The notes beneath the pieces are model-generated. The model saw only the letters and a program-made list of their open reading frames with translations, made no database searches and was not told the DNA's origin. Made by a program: the position numbers and the translations under genes. A stretch of DNA of 64,000 bases from positions 54,867-118,866 of the forward strand of contig PXYV01000003.1 of the NCBI GenBank assembly GCA_003023745.1, in the 5' to 3' direction. This document shows, one piece after another, positions 25,923 through 35,757 of this stretch; position 1 is the stretch's first letter; each line of letters begins with the position of its first letter. This DNA is from Sulfobacillus acidophilus. GTDB taxonomy: Bacteria > Bacillota > Sulfobacillia > Sulfobacillales > Sulfobacillaceae.

Positions 25923-27629
25923 TTGTGCATCGTCAATTTGTGGGAGGTGGGTAGTCTGGCTGCAAGACTCGAAGCAGGAAAGCTCCAGTTTATTCCTTTG
26001 GGGGGACTGGGCGAAATTGGGAAAAACATGGCGGTTTTGGTTCATGGCAACGATATGATATTGATTGACGCGGGGCTGGCATTCCCCGAGGAAGACATGC
26101 CGGGCATCGATATCGTCTTGCCCGACATCACATTTTTGCTGGAAAATCGCGATCGGCTCCGTGGAGTCTTTCTCACGCATGGACATGAAGATCATATTGG
26201 GGCTTTGCCCTATCTTTTGCGGCAAATGAGCGTACCAGTGTATAGTGCCCGGTTAACACTGGGAATGGTGGAACTCAAACTGCAAGAGCATCAAATTGCC
26301 TTGCATCCCGCGTCGCGCTGGTTAGAACCGGGGGAAGTGGTGCGAGCCGGGAGCTTCAACGTTGAGCTGTTTCGCGTCAATCACTCGATTCCCGACGCTT
26401 GTGGGTTGATCATCAAAACGCCGGTCGGAACAGTGGTACACACGGGAGACTTCAAGTTTGACCACACGCCCGTTGACGGACATGTGGCGGACTTTCACCG
26501 ACTGGCAGAGATTGGTCGCGAGGGTGTACTCTTGCTGCTCGCTGATAGTACGAATGCGGAACGCCCTGGGTACACACCATCGGAGCGGACGGTCGGTAAA
26601 ACGTTCGACCGCATCATGGAGTCCGCGGAAGGGCGCGTGATCGTGGCATCATTCGCGTCGCAAGTGCATCGCATTCGCCAAGTCGGAGAGGCAGCGGTCC
26701 GGCATCACCGTCGTGTCGCCGTGGTGGGGCGCAGCATGGAGAATGTCGTGCAAAAGGCAATTGACTTGGGCTATCTGAACTTTCCGGCAGGAACCTGGAT
26801 GGACATCGAAGAGATCAAGAACTTGCCGGCCGAACAGATTGTCATTGTTACCACCGGCTCGCAGGGAGAGCCGATGTCGGCGTTAACACGCATGTCGACG
26901 GCGGACCATCGCAAGGTAACGATTGTGCCAGGAGATACGGTAATTATCTCCGCCACGGCCATTCCGGGCAATGAAAAATACGTATCGCGAACCGTCGACA
27001 ACCTCTATCGGCTCGGAGCGCATGTGGTCTACGGCAGTGACTCCAATATTCACGTCTCCGGGCACGCCTGTCAGGAAGAAATCAAGTTGATGCTTAATTT
27101 GACTCGGCCCAAATTTTACATTCCTGTGCATGGCGAATATCGACATTTGGTGCACAACGCTCAGTTGGGGCGAGATGTAGGCATTGATCCGGCGCACATT
27201 TTGATTGGTGAGAACGGCGTAGTGTTCGAATTTACGCGTGACAAGGGCGCCATGGTGGGCACCGTTCCTGCAGGCAAAGTCCTGGTCGACGGAGTCGGTG
27301 TCGGCGATGTCGGCAACATCGTGTTGCGTGACCGCAAGCAATTGGCGAATGACGGCATCCTGATTGTCGTCGTCGGCATGGATGCGCAAAGTGGCCTGCT
27401 CGTGTCAGGACCCGACATCGTATCGCGCGGGTTTGTGTACGTGCGGGAATCGGAAGAGTTGTTGGACGAAGCTCGCCAGCGAGTCAAGACTGCCTTGAAT
27501 CAGTTGGAAGGCAACAATTTATCGGAATGGTCGGCGATTAAGTCGGCGGTGCGCGAGACGCTGGGACGCTTTTTGTGGGACCGCACTAAGCGCCGGCCCA
27601 TGATTTTGCCCATTATCATGGAGGTCTAA
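25923..27629 (+). CDS. rnj: Ribonuclease J
   Basis: RNase J is a metallo-beta-lactamase/beta-CASP enzyme with endo- and 5'-3' exonuclease activity. Motifs are HGHEDHIGALP near residue 86, HTGDFKFD, ADSTNAERPG and SGHACQEE, with the C-terminal RNase J domain up to 568 aa. The start is uncertain: TTG 25923 has AGGGG 8 bases upstream within the hairpin; GTG 25947 or CTG 25956 near GGGAGG (25942-25947) are options. Position after dapA matches Bacillus ymfA/rnjB. RNase Y was not found in its usual later place, so this may be a main mRNA decay enzyme. Confidence 0.95.
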   Translation: MCIVNLWEVGSLAARLEAGKLQFIPLGGLGEIGKNMAVLVHGNDMILIDAGLAFPEEDMPGIDIVLPDITFLLENRDRLRGVFLTHGHEDHIGALPYLLRQMSVPVYSARLTLGMVELKLQEHQIALHPASRWLEPGEVVRAGSFNVELFRVNHSIPDACGLIIKTPVGTVVHTGDFKFDHTPVDGHVADFHRLAEIGREGVLLLLADSTNAERPGYTPSERTVGKTFDRIMESAEGRVIVASFASQVHRIRQVGEAAVRHHRRVAVVGRSMENVVQKAIDLGYLNFPAGTWMDIEEIKNLPAEQIVIVTTGSQGEPMSALTRMSTADHRKVTIVPGDTVIISATAIPGNEKYVSRTVDNLYRLGAHVVYGSDSNIHVSGHACQEEIKLMLNLTRPKFYIPVHGEYRHLVHNAQLGRDVGIDPAHILIGENGVVFEFTRDKGAMVGTVPAGKVLVDGVGVGDVGNIVLRDRKQLANDGILIVVVGMDAQSGLLVSGPDIVSRGFVYVRESEELLDEARQRVKTALNQLEGNNLSEWSAIKSAVRETLGRFLWDRTKRRPMILPIIMEV

Positions 27630-27651
27630 ATGCGGGTCATCTCCGATGCGG

Positions 27652-28119
27652 CTAGGCGTGACGATTCGGTGCAAGCGGCGTCAACCGCAAAAGAATGGTC
27701 ACATCGGGGCTCAGCAACAGCGCTTTGACGTCCACCCGATACAGGGTATCACCGAGAACGATGTAACGATTTTGGAGCAACTGGTAGATCAGTTCAAGTT
27801 TGACGGTCGCCAGCGGCACTCCCAGCAACGATTCCGTAAAAGGTTCGAGTGCCGCTTTCACGTCGATCAGCGGCACCGGACATTTGATGACTTCCAAGTT
27901 TACGGTCTGGACGTAGGTCTGGCGCTCGTTGCGGCGATTGATAGCGCTCAAGTGATCGCGCAATCGCAGCGATTCTTGCTGCCAGTGCTGAGCGTCGAGG
28001 CGAGCCCGGCGGGTTTGCTCCATCAACTGCACTTGGTCGTGCCACAGGCGCGACTGAACCATTGCTGCTCCGATAATGGCCCCCAATAGAAAGACAGATC
28101 CTAATCGCAGAATTCTCAC
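27652..28119 (-). CDS. ytrI: YtrI-like sporulation membrane protein
   Basis: This protein of about 155 aa has one N-terminal membrane segment, a coiled-coil stretch (about 30-65) and a C-terminal domain (LLQNRYIVLGDTLYRVDVKALL). This layout and the pairing with ytrH match Bacillus YtrI, a membrane protein made under sigma-E. I start it at GTG 28119, which overlaps the ytrH stop (GTGA); GTG 28131 is an alternative. The gene converges on rnj, with 22 bases between stop codons. Confidence 0.75.
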   Translation of the reverse strand: MRILRLGSVFLLGAIIGAAMVQSRLWHDQVQLMEQTRRARLDAQHWQQESLRLRDHLSAINRRNERQTYVQTVNLEVIKCPVPLIDVKAALEPFTESLLGVPLATVKLELIYQLLQNRYIVLGDTLYRVDVKALLLSPDVTILLRLTPLAPNRHA

Positions 28120-28457
28120 GGCAACATCCACGCCCGCAAAAGCCAGTATCCTAGTTCTGCGCCTCCATAGGCCGCTATCAATGCAATGGACCCACGCAGC
28201 AGGTCCGATACGGCGCGCGAGGTCAGACTCTGTTCAAAGTGTTCGAGCGCGCTGATTGTTCCACCCAGTGCCACAGCGACCGCCCAGATCCGAATACGAA
28301 AAGCAATTGCACTGGCGTTGGCTTCATGCGGGTTCCCGGCTATCCAGTGCCCGAACGCGCCTAAAAGCCCGCCGCCGACCGTCACACCAAGCGCTAAAAA
28401 TAGCGGCGGAGCCATATACGATACCAGCTTTGGTCCGGCCAACCACCAATTCATCAT
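28116..28457 (-). CDS. ytrH: YtrH family sporulation membrane protein
   Basis: This 113-aa hydrophobic protein has about three membrane segments. The GVTVGGGLLGAFGHWIAGNP segment and the RIRIWAVAVALGGTISALE stretch match the YtrH family, needed for efficient sporulation in Bacillus and made in the mother cell. GGGGAGGA precedes the paired ATG start. A GCATAAAGCT-like sequence on the minus strand near 28468 could be a sigma-E -10, but the -35 is weak. It is transcribed divergently from tepA. Confidence 0.85.
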   Translation of the reverse strand: MMNWWLAGPKLVSYMAPPLFLALGVTVGGGLLGAFGHWIAGNPHEANASAIAFRIRIWAVAVALGGTISALEHFEQSLTSRAVSDLLRGSIALIAAYGGAELGYWLLRAWMLP

Positions 28458-28549
28458 TGTCCTCCCCTTTGAGCTTTATGCGGTCGGGCGGGTAATAACA
28501 CTCGGTGATTGACACACTAGGATCATTCGTTACTGCAAGGAGGCACGCT

Positions 28550-29311
28550 ATGCCAGAGCGACGGGGAAGTGTCATGCAAGTGCAAAAGGAACAGGAACGC
28601 CCGGCCCATCGGCGCTCCGACACTGCCGAAAACATTACGGAGTTTGGCACAACACGGGTTGCTCCCGCGAAATCATCAATCCAATCGCTAGTGATCATTG
28701 GGCAAATCGAGGGGCATCTGATTTTGCCGTCTCAGAATAAAACCACCAAATACGAGCACGTGATCCCCCAATTAGTGGCCATTGAGGAAAATTCCGACAT
28801 CGAAGGTCTGCTGTTGGTGTTGAACACGGTTGGCGGAGATGTCGAGGCTGGCTTAGCCCTCTCCGAAATGATTGCCAGTCTATCCAAACCAACCGTCTCC
28901 TTAGTGTTGGGCGGAGGCCATTCGATTGGCGTCCCTGTCGCAGTGGCAGCGGATTACAGCTTTATTGCCCCGACCGCGACAATGACGATCCACCCGATTC
29001 GCATGAATGGTTTGGTCATCGGGGTGCCGCAGACCTACGAATACATGGATAAGATGCAAGACCGAGTTGTTCGGTTTGTAATCCAGCATTCGCGCATTGA
29101 AGAGAGCAAATTTCGCGAGCTGATGTTTCGCACAGGCGAACTGGCGCGGGACATTGGCACCGTATTGGTGGGGCAGGATGCAGTGGACGTGGGCCTGATT
29201 AACCAGGTCGGAGGGATTCATCAGGCATTGGCTAAATTACATGAGATGTTGCCGACGAGACGTCGGGGCTCCAACAAACGTCCGCGGCGGCAGACGTCTA
29301 TTCAACACTAG
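28550..29311 (+). CDS. tepA: Translocation-enhancing protein TepA (ClpP-fold serine protease)
   Basis: The ClpP/crotonase-fold protein is 253 aa from ATG 28550 (AAGGAGG upstream). The core shows [20 protein letters not shown], the likely nucleophile Ser in [11 protein letters not shown], and the His region [13 protein letters not shown]. TepA in Bacillus is a cytoplasmic protease linked to protein secretion and signal peptide degradation in forespores. Its position between RNase J and spoIIIE is conserved. The N-terminal 45 residues are polar and poorly conserved. Confidence 0.93.
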   Translation: MPERRGSVMQVQKEQERPAHRRSDTAENITEFGTTRVAPAKSSIQSLVIIGQIEGHLILPSQNKTTKYEHVIPQLVAIEENSDIEGLLLVLNTVGGDVEAGLALSEMIASLSKPTVSLVLGGGHSIGVPVAVAADYSFIAPTATMTIHPIRMNGLVIGVPQTYEYMDKMQDRVVRFVIQHSRIEESKFRELMFRTGELARDIGTVLVGQDAVDVGLINQVGGIHQALAKLHEMLPTRRRGSNKRPRRQTSIQH

Positions 29312-29338
29312 GACGACTTTAGGAGGTGCGTAACCACG

Positions 29339-29542
29339 GTGCTCTATACTCCCGTTGCAGTGGAAGACATTTTTGCCACGATTCCCGACGCGCAAGCGTT
29401 GTCAGAACGTTGGGTGCATGGTCGCCTGTGCCTGGTGCGGCTTGGCAAGGATGGCATGCCACGACTTGAACGCCTAATTTCGACCGATCCCGATGACTAT
29501 CTTGACCCGGCGTTTCAACCCAACGCCATTGTGTGGGGATGA
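29339..29542 (+). CDS. ylzJ: YlzJ-like protein
   Basis: This 67-aa protein matches the YlzJ family: LYTPVAVEDIF at the N-terminus and RLISTDPDDYLDPAFQP near the end. The function is unknown; in Bacillus the gene follows tepA, as here. GTG 29339 follows AGGAGG at somewhat long spacing. Confidence 0.85.
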   Translation: MLYTPVAVEDIFATIPDAQALSERWVHGRLCLVRLGKDGMPRLERLISTDPDDYLDPAFQPNAIVWG

Positions 29543-30182
29543 GCTTGCAAGTCACCGTGATCGCAGTTGGGTTCCAGGAGTTGTCGTGCAGAAAATGGGT
29601 TTGACAGAGTCGAATGCGCTGATGAAATGTGAGCGGGTGAAGCGGCACCACTGATGATTAGGTGCCGGTCGTACCCGATCTTGTCCAGGCGTACCCTGCC
29701 GAAAATGTTGAGGCGGGTCACAGGCGTTACCCGCTCAGGCATTAGCTGAGATTGCGCCGATGGCCGATACGATGCGCTCTCCGCCCAGACGCTATGTGCA
29801 GGTGGTGTCACACCGTCTGAATACCTCTGGACAGCGATCGTCCCCTCTGTACTACAAACGATCCAGCTGCGCCGGGTCCGCGTTTGCCTGTGGAACCGCG
29901 ATCGATCCGTCGTGCCAGCTTGAACGCCCGGCCGTTCCTAGGGTAACCGAATACAAGTGCGCCGCAACCTTGCCATGCTCAGCAATGGCCCGCGACGTTT
30001 TCGTCGGCAACATCCTGAACCGGTACCGATCCCTCAGCAACCGCCATAGTCGATCCAGAAAATCCCTAGAATCCGTGCTCGGGTGCTTCATCATACGCAT
30101 AAACGAGCAACAACCGACAAGAGCTCATCGCAGCATAACCATGGCCCCTGTCCATAGGTATGGGTAGGAGGGGGTATGCGCA
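29543..30182 (+). other. Long intergenic stretch, probably decayed DNA
   Basis: About 640 bases lie between ylzJ and uppP. Frames on both strands are short and broken. A minus-strand stretch (29852-30250) reads as fragments with basic, transposase-like composition (RDFLDRLWRLLRDRYRF), but I could not match a family. It is most likely a decayed gene or mobile element. Confidence 0.35.
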
Positions 30183-30953
30183 TTGTGGACCATTGTCATT
30201 CTGGGGGTCGTACAAGGATTGACAGAGTTTCTGCCGGTGAGTTCGAGCGGACATCTAGTCTTCATGAAATTCCTGTTTGGATTTCAATCCCCGGGAGCGG
30301 GACTGGAAGTGTTCTTGCATTTAGGCACGCTGATTGCCGTGTTGTGGGTGTACCGCCATTGGATCAAAACCTGGCTTTCCGGACTGCTGCAGGGCCGCTC
30401 CCAAGCGTATCATATGTTAGCCTGTCTCACGTTGGCGTCTTTGCCGGCGGGCCTTGTAGGGCTGCTCGCGGGCCATTGGATCGAACAGCATTTCACCTTG
30501 GGGGCGGTCATCGCGGGGTGGGTTGGCACCGGTCTGATCCTTTGGGTTATGCCTAAGACCAGCCAGGACGGCGAACCGGACCGCCCCCTGCGCGTATGCG
30601 ACGCCTGGTGGATTGGATGTGCCCAAGCCTTGGCATTGTGGCCGGGACTGTCGCGATCGGGCAGCACCATCGCGATGGCCCGCTACCTGGGAGTAAATCC
30701 CAACGATGCCGCCCAATTTTCTTTTTTGCTGGCGATTCCCGCCGTTGTGGGAGCTTCGGTAATCGAGCTGCCGCACATGGTGCTGACACACATTTCCTGG
30801 GACCGATGGGCTGGGGGTGCGTTGATTGCTGCCGTGACCGGCGTGATTGCGATACAATGGATTACAAGAATTGTCAATCGTCCACGGGCATGGCGGGAAT
30901 TCGCAGTTTATTTGTGGGGCTTGGCCGTGCTTGGATGGATCCTTGGAGGATGA
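30183..30953 (+). CDS. uppP: Undecaprenyl-diphosphate phosphatase
   Basis: UppP removes one phosphate from undecaprenyl diphosphate to recycle the lipid carrier for peptidoglycan. The protein is 256 aa with about eight membrane segments and both active-site motifs: GLTEFLPVSSSGHL and LWPGLSRSGSTIAMA. TTG 30183 lies 8 bases after AGGAGGGGG (30166-30174). Its stop overlaps the spoIIIE start (ATGA). It is not part of the Bacillus order at this place. Confidence 0.96.
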   Translation: MWTIVILGVVQGLTEFLPVSSSGHLVFMKFLFGFQSPGAGLEVFLHLGTLIAVLWVYRHWIKTWLSGLLQGRSQAYHMLACLTLASLPAGLVGLLAGHWIEQHFTLGAVIAGWVGTGLILWVMPKTSQDGEPDRPLRVCDAWWIGCAQALALWPGLSRSGSTIAMARYLGVNPNDAAQFSFLLAIPAVVGASVIELPHMVLTHISWDRWAGGALIAAVTGVIAIQWITRIVNRPRAWREFAVYLWGLAVLGWILGG

Positions 30954-33115
30954 CAGTGCGCTCACAGCACAAGACAGCCATGGGACAGATGCGTCGGGAA
31001 ATCAACGGGGTACTTTTGGTGGCCTTGGGGCTATTAGGGTATCTTTCCTTGATCTTTCCCGCAAGCGGCGTGTTGGGCCGCGACTTGGGACGCGGCCTAA
31101 CGCTCGTCTTCGGAATGCTGGCTTGGGTGGTTCCGGCAGGGGCAATCGGTGCTGGACTATTAGATCTGGCCAACAGACCCGATCCAGCCAGACGGCGCCG
31201 GAGCTGGGGCGTAGTCCTGGGATTTTTGGGGATGGCCATACTGGCAGCACTGACGGGTCGGACTTCCGGAGGCTGGATTGGATTTTATCTGTTGCGTTTC
31301 GTAGCCTTCGGCTTGGGGCATCCCGGATCCTTGATTTTGGGTTTACTCTTGCTCCTTATTGGATCCATGCTTGTGACGGGGATCACCCTCGCGGCGGGCG
31401 GGCGTCGCATCGGTCACACCGTTTTTAGGGTTGTGAAGATGATGGTGCAGGCGCTGGTGCGTGTAATCGTATGGTTGAGGGATTGGGTGTTTCCCGTAGA
31501 AGAGACCCCCCCAGAGGTCATGAGCAAAGTGCCGCGCAAAAGCTCGGCTAGCCGTAAAGTGCCTGCCGAAGACGCAGTTCCCCTTATTACGGAAGGGCAT
31601 CCGGCGGTAGCGCAAACGGAGCCCGTGCCGCCCAGTCCGCCGGTGCGGCTGATTCAGCCTTCGATGTTTGCGGCAGCTGACCCTTATTTACCGCCCCCGC
31701 TGTCGCTGCTGTCGGCGCCGATACCGGCTCGTCCCACCCAGCGCGGTCAGTCTGCGGAGCAGCGTGGACGCATCTTGGTTGAGTCTTTGCGGCAGTTTGG
31801 CATTGAGGTGCGGCTTGCCGACGTAAGCCAAGGACCCGCGATTACGCGATTTGAAATTGTTCCTCCGCCGGGCGTCAAAGTGTCGCGTATCGTAAATTTG
31901 GCCGATGACATTGCGTTGTCGTTAGCTGCGACCGGTGTTCGGATCGAAGCGCCCATTCCCGGAAAGTCTGCCATCGGCATTGAAGTCCCTAATGATCAGA
32001 TTGCGGCCGTGTTATTGCGGGACGTACTGGAAACAAATGCCTTTGGGGAATCTGACTCCTTCTTAACGGTGGCGCTCGGGCGAGACGTTGCAGGTGCGCC
32101 GATTGTGGCACGCTTGGATGAAATGCCGCATCTCTTAGTGGCAGGGGCTACCGGTTCCGGCAAGAGCGTGCTCATTAATGTGTTGATTACGAGTTTGTTG
32201 TTGCGCACAAACCCCCATCGGGTCAGACTCTTGCTAATCGATCCAAAGGTGGTGGAACTATCCATTTACAATGGTATTCCCCATTTAATTAGTCCGGTCG
32301 TCACCGAGCCCAAAAAGGCGGCTGGTGCCTTGCGCTGGGCGGTGCAGGAGATGGAGAACCGATACCGCATGTTTGCCGCAACCGGCGTACGCGATGTGAC
32401 GCGGTATAATCAAACGGTGCGCGATGAGGACAAGCTGCCGCTCGTTGTCATTATCATTGACGAGTTGGCCGACTTAATGATGGTCGCTCCCCAGGATGTC
32501 GAAGAATCCATCGCCCGCTTAGCGCAAATGGCGCGGGCGGCAGGATTGCATTTGGTTGTGGCGACCCAAAGGCCGTCGGTTGATGTGATTACCGGTACCA
32601 TTAAGGCTAATATTCCTTCGCGCATCGCTTTTGCTGTATCCAGCCAGGTTGATTCGCGGACGATCCTTGACACGGCGGGCGCGGAAAAATTGTTAGGGCG
32701 CGGCGATATGCTGTTTTCACCGGTGGGTTCGGCCAAACCGGTGCGAGTGCAGGGTGCCTTCGTTACCGAAAAAGAAATTGAACGGGTTGTGCAATATCTA
32801 CGCGAGCATAGTGTTGCGGTCGAACCTTCCACCAACGCACCAGACTTTTCATCCTCCGGCGCCGATGCGGATGTCACGAATGAGCCGGACAGCCTTTTTC
32901 TCGATGCCATTCGCATTGTTATCGAAAGTCGTCAGGCATCGACATCCATGCTGCAGCGGCGCATGCATATCGGGTACACACGGGCGGCCCGGCTAATCGA
33001 TGCCATGGAAGCGCGTGGCTATATCGGTCCGGCCGACGGGGCACGTCCTCGCGATGTGTTGATTAGTGACGATCAATACCGGCAATTGCTCGAACGGGCA
33101 ACCCCCTCAACCTAA
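30950..33115 (+). CDS. spoIIIE: DNA translocase FtsK/SpoIIIE
   Basis: This is a hexameric DNA pump that moves chromosomal DNA through the division or sporulation septum. The protein is 721 aa. Four N-terminal membrane segments (about 20-165) are followed by a variable linker and the RecA-like motor (Walker A GATGSGKS near 399, Walker B IIIIDELADLM). The C-terminal winged-helix gamma domain (about 655-720) recognises orienting sequences. ATG 30950 is chosen; the frame is open upstream but lies inside uppP. Whether it serves division, sporulation or both cannot be told. Confidence 0.95.
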   Translation: MTVRSQHKTAMGQMRREINGVLLVALGLLGYLSLIFPASGVLGRDLGRGLTLVFGMLAWVVPAGAIGAGLLDLANRPDPARRRRSWGVVLGFLGMAILAALTGRTSGGWIGFYLLRFVAFGLGHPGSLILGLLLLLIGSMLVTGITLAAGGRRIGHTVFRVVKMMVQALVRVIVWLRDWVFPVEETPPEVMSKVPRKSSASRKVPAEDAVPLITEGHPAVAQTEPVPPSPPVRLIQPSMFAAADPYLPPPLSLLSAPIPARPTQRGQSAEQRGRILVESLRQFGIEVRLADVSQGPAITRFEIVPPPGVKVSRIVNLADDIALSLAATGVRIEAPIPGKSAIGIEVPNDQIAAVLLRDVLETNAFGESDSFLTVALGRDVAGAPIVARLDEMPHLLVAGATGSGKSVLINVLITSLLLRTNPHRVRLLLIDPKVVELSIYNGIPHLISPVVTEPKKAAGALRWAVQEMENRYRMFAATGVRDVTRYNQTVRDEDKLPLVVIIIDELADLMMVAPQDVEESIARLAQMARAAGLHLVVATQRPSVDVITGTIKANIPSRIAFAVSSQVDSRTILDTAGAEKLLGRGDMLFSPVGSAKPVRVQGAFVTEKEIERVVQYLREHSVAVEPSTNAPDFSSSGADADVTNEPDSLFLDAIRIVIESRQASTSMLQRRMHIGYTRAARLIDAMEARGYIGPADGARPRDVLISDDQYRQLLERATPST

Positions 33116-33226
33116 GACAAGTACGTCGAAGCACCAAGGTTGTGCGCAAATTTTGTTGTCCTGCGGAAAAATGTGGTGTCCCCCTGCATATGATGGAACA
33201 CGTTCATTTATGAGGAGGTGTCCATT

Positions 33227-34366
33227 GTGGCAGATTACCGTCCGGACTGGTCGCTACAGCGCAAGGGCGCGTCCGATCAACAGCGTCACCTTGAAAAAAT
33301 AAAACAGGCCCTGCGGGAACGTCTGCCAGATTTAATTTCGGATGAGAGCATCATTACGTCGGATGGCCAACGCGTCATCAAGGTTCCCATCCGTTCTTTG
33401 GAACAGTACAAGTTTCGCTTTCATCCGTGGCAGGGGGACCGCGTTGGGCAAGACCGCGGAACAGGACGACCAGGTGACGTGTTAGGACAATTGCCCACCC
33501 CCGCCAACAGCAAGGGAGAGGGCGAAAAGGGACAAGCTGGGGAATGGCCGGGGCTAGACTACCTGGAAGCGGAAGTCACGTTAGATGAGATTGCAGCGTT
33601 ACTGTTTGATGAATTGGGACTCCCCTATCTCAAGGCCAAGCCTTTGGCCACTATTCCCTGGCCTACCTGGAAATTTAAAGATATTAGTCCCAAGGGGCTC
33701 ATGGGAAATCTCGACAAGCGCCGCAGCCTGCGGGAAAATCTGACTCGCAACGCCCTGGTCGGCCACCCCTATGTCGGCAACTGGCGCGATTCGGATTTGC
33801 GTTTTAAGACTTGGGTCGACGAGCCCGAACCTGAAAATAATGCGGTTGTCATTGCCATGCGTGACATTTCTGGGTCCATGGGCGAGTTTAAAAAACTGAT
33901 GGCCCGTACCTTTTCGTTTTGGATGTTAAAGTTTTTGCGCACGCACTATGAGTCGGTTGAAGTGGTGTTTCTCGTACACCATACTCAGGCGCGCGAGGTG
34001 TCGGAAGAAGAGTTTTTTCATCTTGGGGAAAGCGGCGGCACAAAGGTGTCGTCCGTCTATCAATTGTGTCTGGAGGTCGTGCAGACGCGCTATCCTGCGT
34101 CACGGTGGAACATTTACCCCATTCACTTTTCCGATGGCGACAATTGGTCGGATGCGGACAACCACCGCACCGTTGAGATTCTGGTGGAATTGCTGTCCCA
34201 AGTCAATGTGCTGGGTTATGCCGAAATTCGCGAGGGTGGCTATACCAGCACCTTAATGTCCGCCTTTAGGCACGTTCGCCATCCGCGTTTGAAAACGGTG
34301 ACGATTACCCACAAGGACGATGTCTATCCCGCTTTGAAAACCTTCTTTCCCCGTCAGGAGGGCTGA
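33227..34366 (+). CDS. yhbH: YhbH family protein (DUF444)
   Basis: This 379-aa protein has a C-terminal von Willebrand A-like domain with the metal site MRDISGSMGEF near residue 212. A disordered Gly/Glu-rich stretch lies at about 85-105. It belongs to DUF444 (YhbH in Bacillus, YeaH in E. coli). Together with SpoVR and PrkA it forms a widely conserved trio linked to sporulation or nutrient stress; the biochemical role is unknown. GTG 33227 has GAGGAGG 8 bases upstream. The spoVR start lies 6 bases after its stop. Confidence 0.93.
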   Translation: MADYRPDWSLQRKGASDQQRHLEKIKQALRERLPDLISDESIITSDGQRVIKVPIRSLEQYKFRFHPWQGDRVGQDRGTGRPGDVLGQLPTPANSKGEGEKGQAGEWPGLDYLEAEVTLDEIAALLFDELGLPYLKAKPLATIPWPTWKFKDISPKGLMGNLDKRRSLRENLTRNALVGHPYVGNWRDSDLRFKTWVDEPEPENNAVVIAMRDISGSMGEFKKLMARTFSFWMLKFLRTHYESVEVVFLVHHTQAREVSEEEFFHLGESGGTKVSSVYQLCLEVVQTRYPASRWNIYPIHFSDGDNWSDADNHRTVEILVELLSQVNVLGYAEIREGGYTSTLMSAFRHVRHPRLKTVTITHKDDVYPALKTFFPRQEG

Positions 34367-34371
34367 GGAAA

Positions 34372-35694
34372 ATGTCGGGTTATGCGTATCCTACAGACCA
34401 GGAAATTTGGCATATGGCGCAAGAACTGGGGCTAGACCCTTATCCAATCACGTTTGAAAGTGTTCCGGCGCCCGTCTTGTACGAATTTGCCGCTTACCTC
34501 ATCCCTGGTCGTATGGCGCACTGGTCCTACGGTAAGGCGTATCACGCCATGAAGATTCGCTACGACTACGGGCTCAACAAACTCTACGAAATGGTCATTA
34601 ACGCAAATCCCGCCTATGCCTTTTTGCTGGACGCCAACTCGGCGCTCGAAAATACGTTTGTGCGGGCGCACGTGATGGGGCACGTCGATTTTTTTCACCA
34701 TAATCAATGTTTTTCGCACACGCCCGCCGACATGGTGGATGTGGTATCTCGGCATGCCGAACGGGTGCGGCAGTATGAATTTAGTGTAGGACGCGATGAA
34801 GTGGAGACATTCTTAGATGCCGTTTTGGCGTTGGAGGAGCAGGTGAATCCCCCGACGCCCCCAATCTTGCCCCGCGAACGACCGCACGCGCCGTCGTCGC
34901 CTAGAATGGTCAAGCCACCATGGGATTTAGGTGAACCAGACCAATCCCGTATCCGTCAGGTTCAAGTCAGCACCCACATCGAGGAGGATTTGTTGTGGTT
35001 TCTGATGCGTGAGAGTCTTCACCTAGAAGATTGGCAGCGCGATGTGATCGGCATGGTACGCGACGAAATGCTCTATTTGTGGCCGCAATTGCGCACCAAG
35101 ATCATGAATGAAGGGTGGGCTAGCTATTGGCATGTGGCTTTGATGCGCCAGATGTCATTGAGCGATGCCGACTACCTAGACTTTGCCCGCTTGCACAGTC
35201 ATGTTACCGCACCTGTCCTGTATCACATCAATCCCTACGCGTTGGGTTACGCCATTTACTGCGATTTGGAAAGGCGCCAGGGTCGCGAAGCACTGTTTCT
35301 GGTCCGGACTGTGGACGACGACGTATCCTTTGTGCGCAACTATCTGACGGAGGACGTCGTGGCCGAGCTGAACCTTATGGTATACGGTCCGGATCAGGAC
35401 CGCATGGTCTTCAAGAGCCGGCAACTGGAGGAGATTCGGGAAAAACTGGTCAAAGAACTGCTACACGGGGGAATTCCGGTCATTCATGTCAACGACGGTG
35501 ATTTCAATCAACGGGGAGAATTATATCTCATTCACCGCCATGAAGGTCTGGACCTCGACCTTTTGTATGCTGAGCGAACTTTACATTACGTTCAAAGACT
35601 ATGGGGCAGACCCGTACATTTGGAGACACTGAGCAACGGCAAACGACTAGTCTTAAGTTTTGACGGCAAGACCGATAGCAAATCTATGCTGTAA
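34372..35694 (+). CDS. spoVR: SpoVR family protein
   Basis: This 440-aa protein matches SpoVR/YcgB across its length (IWHMAQELGLDPYPI; NANPAYAFLLDANS; the His-rich VMGHVDFFHHNQCF; MNEGWASYWH). SpoVR affects spore cortex formation in Bacillus; its chemistry is unknown, though the HVDFFHHN region looks like a metal site. The ATG follows AGGAGGGCTGAGG. It is the middle gene of yhbH-spoVR-prkA. Confidence 0.95.
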   Translation: MSGYAYPTDQEIWHMAQELGLDPYPITFESVPAPVLYEFAAYLIPGRMAHWSYGKAYHAMKIRYDYGLNKLYEMVINANPAYAFLLDANSALENTFVRAHVMGHVDFFHHNQCFSHTPADMVDVVSRHAERVRQYEFSVGRDEVETFLDAVLALEEQVNPPTPPILPRERPHAPSSPRMVKPPWDLGEPDQSRIRQVQVSTHIEEDLLWFLMRESLHLEDWQRDVIGMVRDEMLYLWPQLRTKIMNEGWASYWHVALMRQMSLSDADYLDFARLHSHVTAPVLYHINPYALGYAIYCDLERRQGREALFLVRTVDDDVSFVRNYLTEDVVAELNLMVYGPDQDRMVFKSRQLEEIREKLVKELLHGGIPVIHVNDGDFNQRGELYLIHRHEGLDLDLLYAERTLHYVQRLWGRPVHLETLSNGKRLVLSFDGKTDSKSML

Positions 35695-35757
35695 AGGATT
35701 TTTGGGTAAATTGCTACACGGCGCAAGACAACCAGGCCAACCAAGGGAGGGCAGATC

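Noticed and set aside
29852..30254. Minus-strand fragments considered as a transposase
   Set aside because: Basic composition is suggestive, but no DDE or other family motif could be identified.
30596..30949. Upstream extension of the spoIIIE frame
   Set aside because: It lies entirely inside uppP in another frame and the conserved membrane domain begins at ATG 30950.
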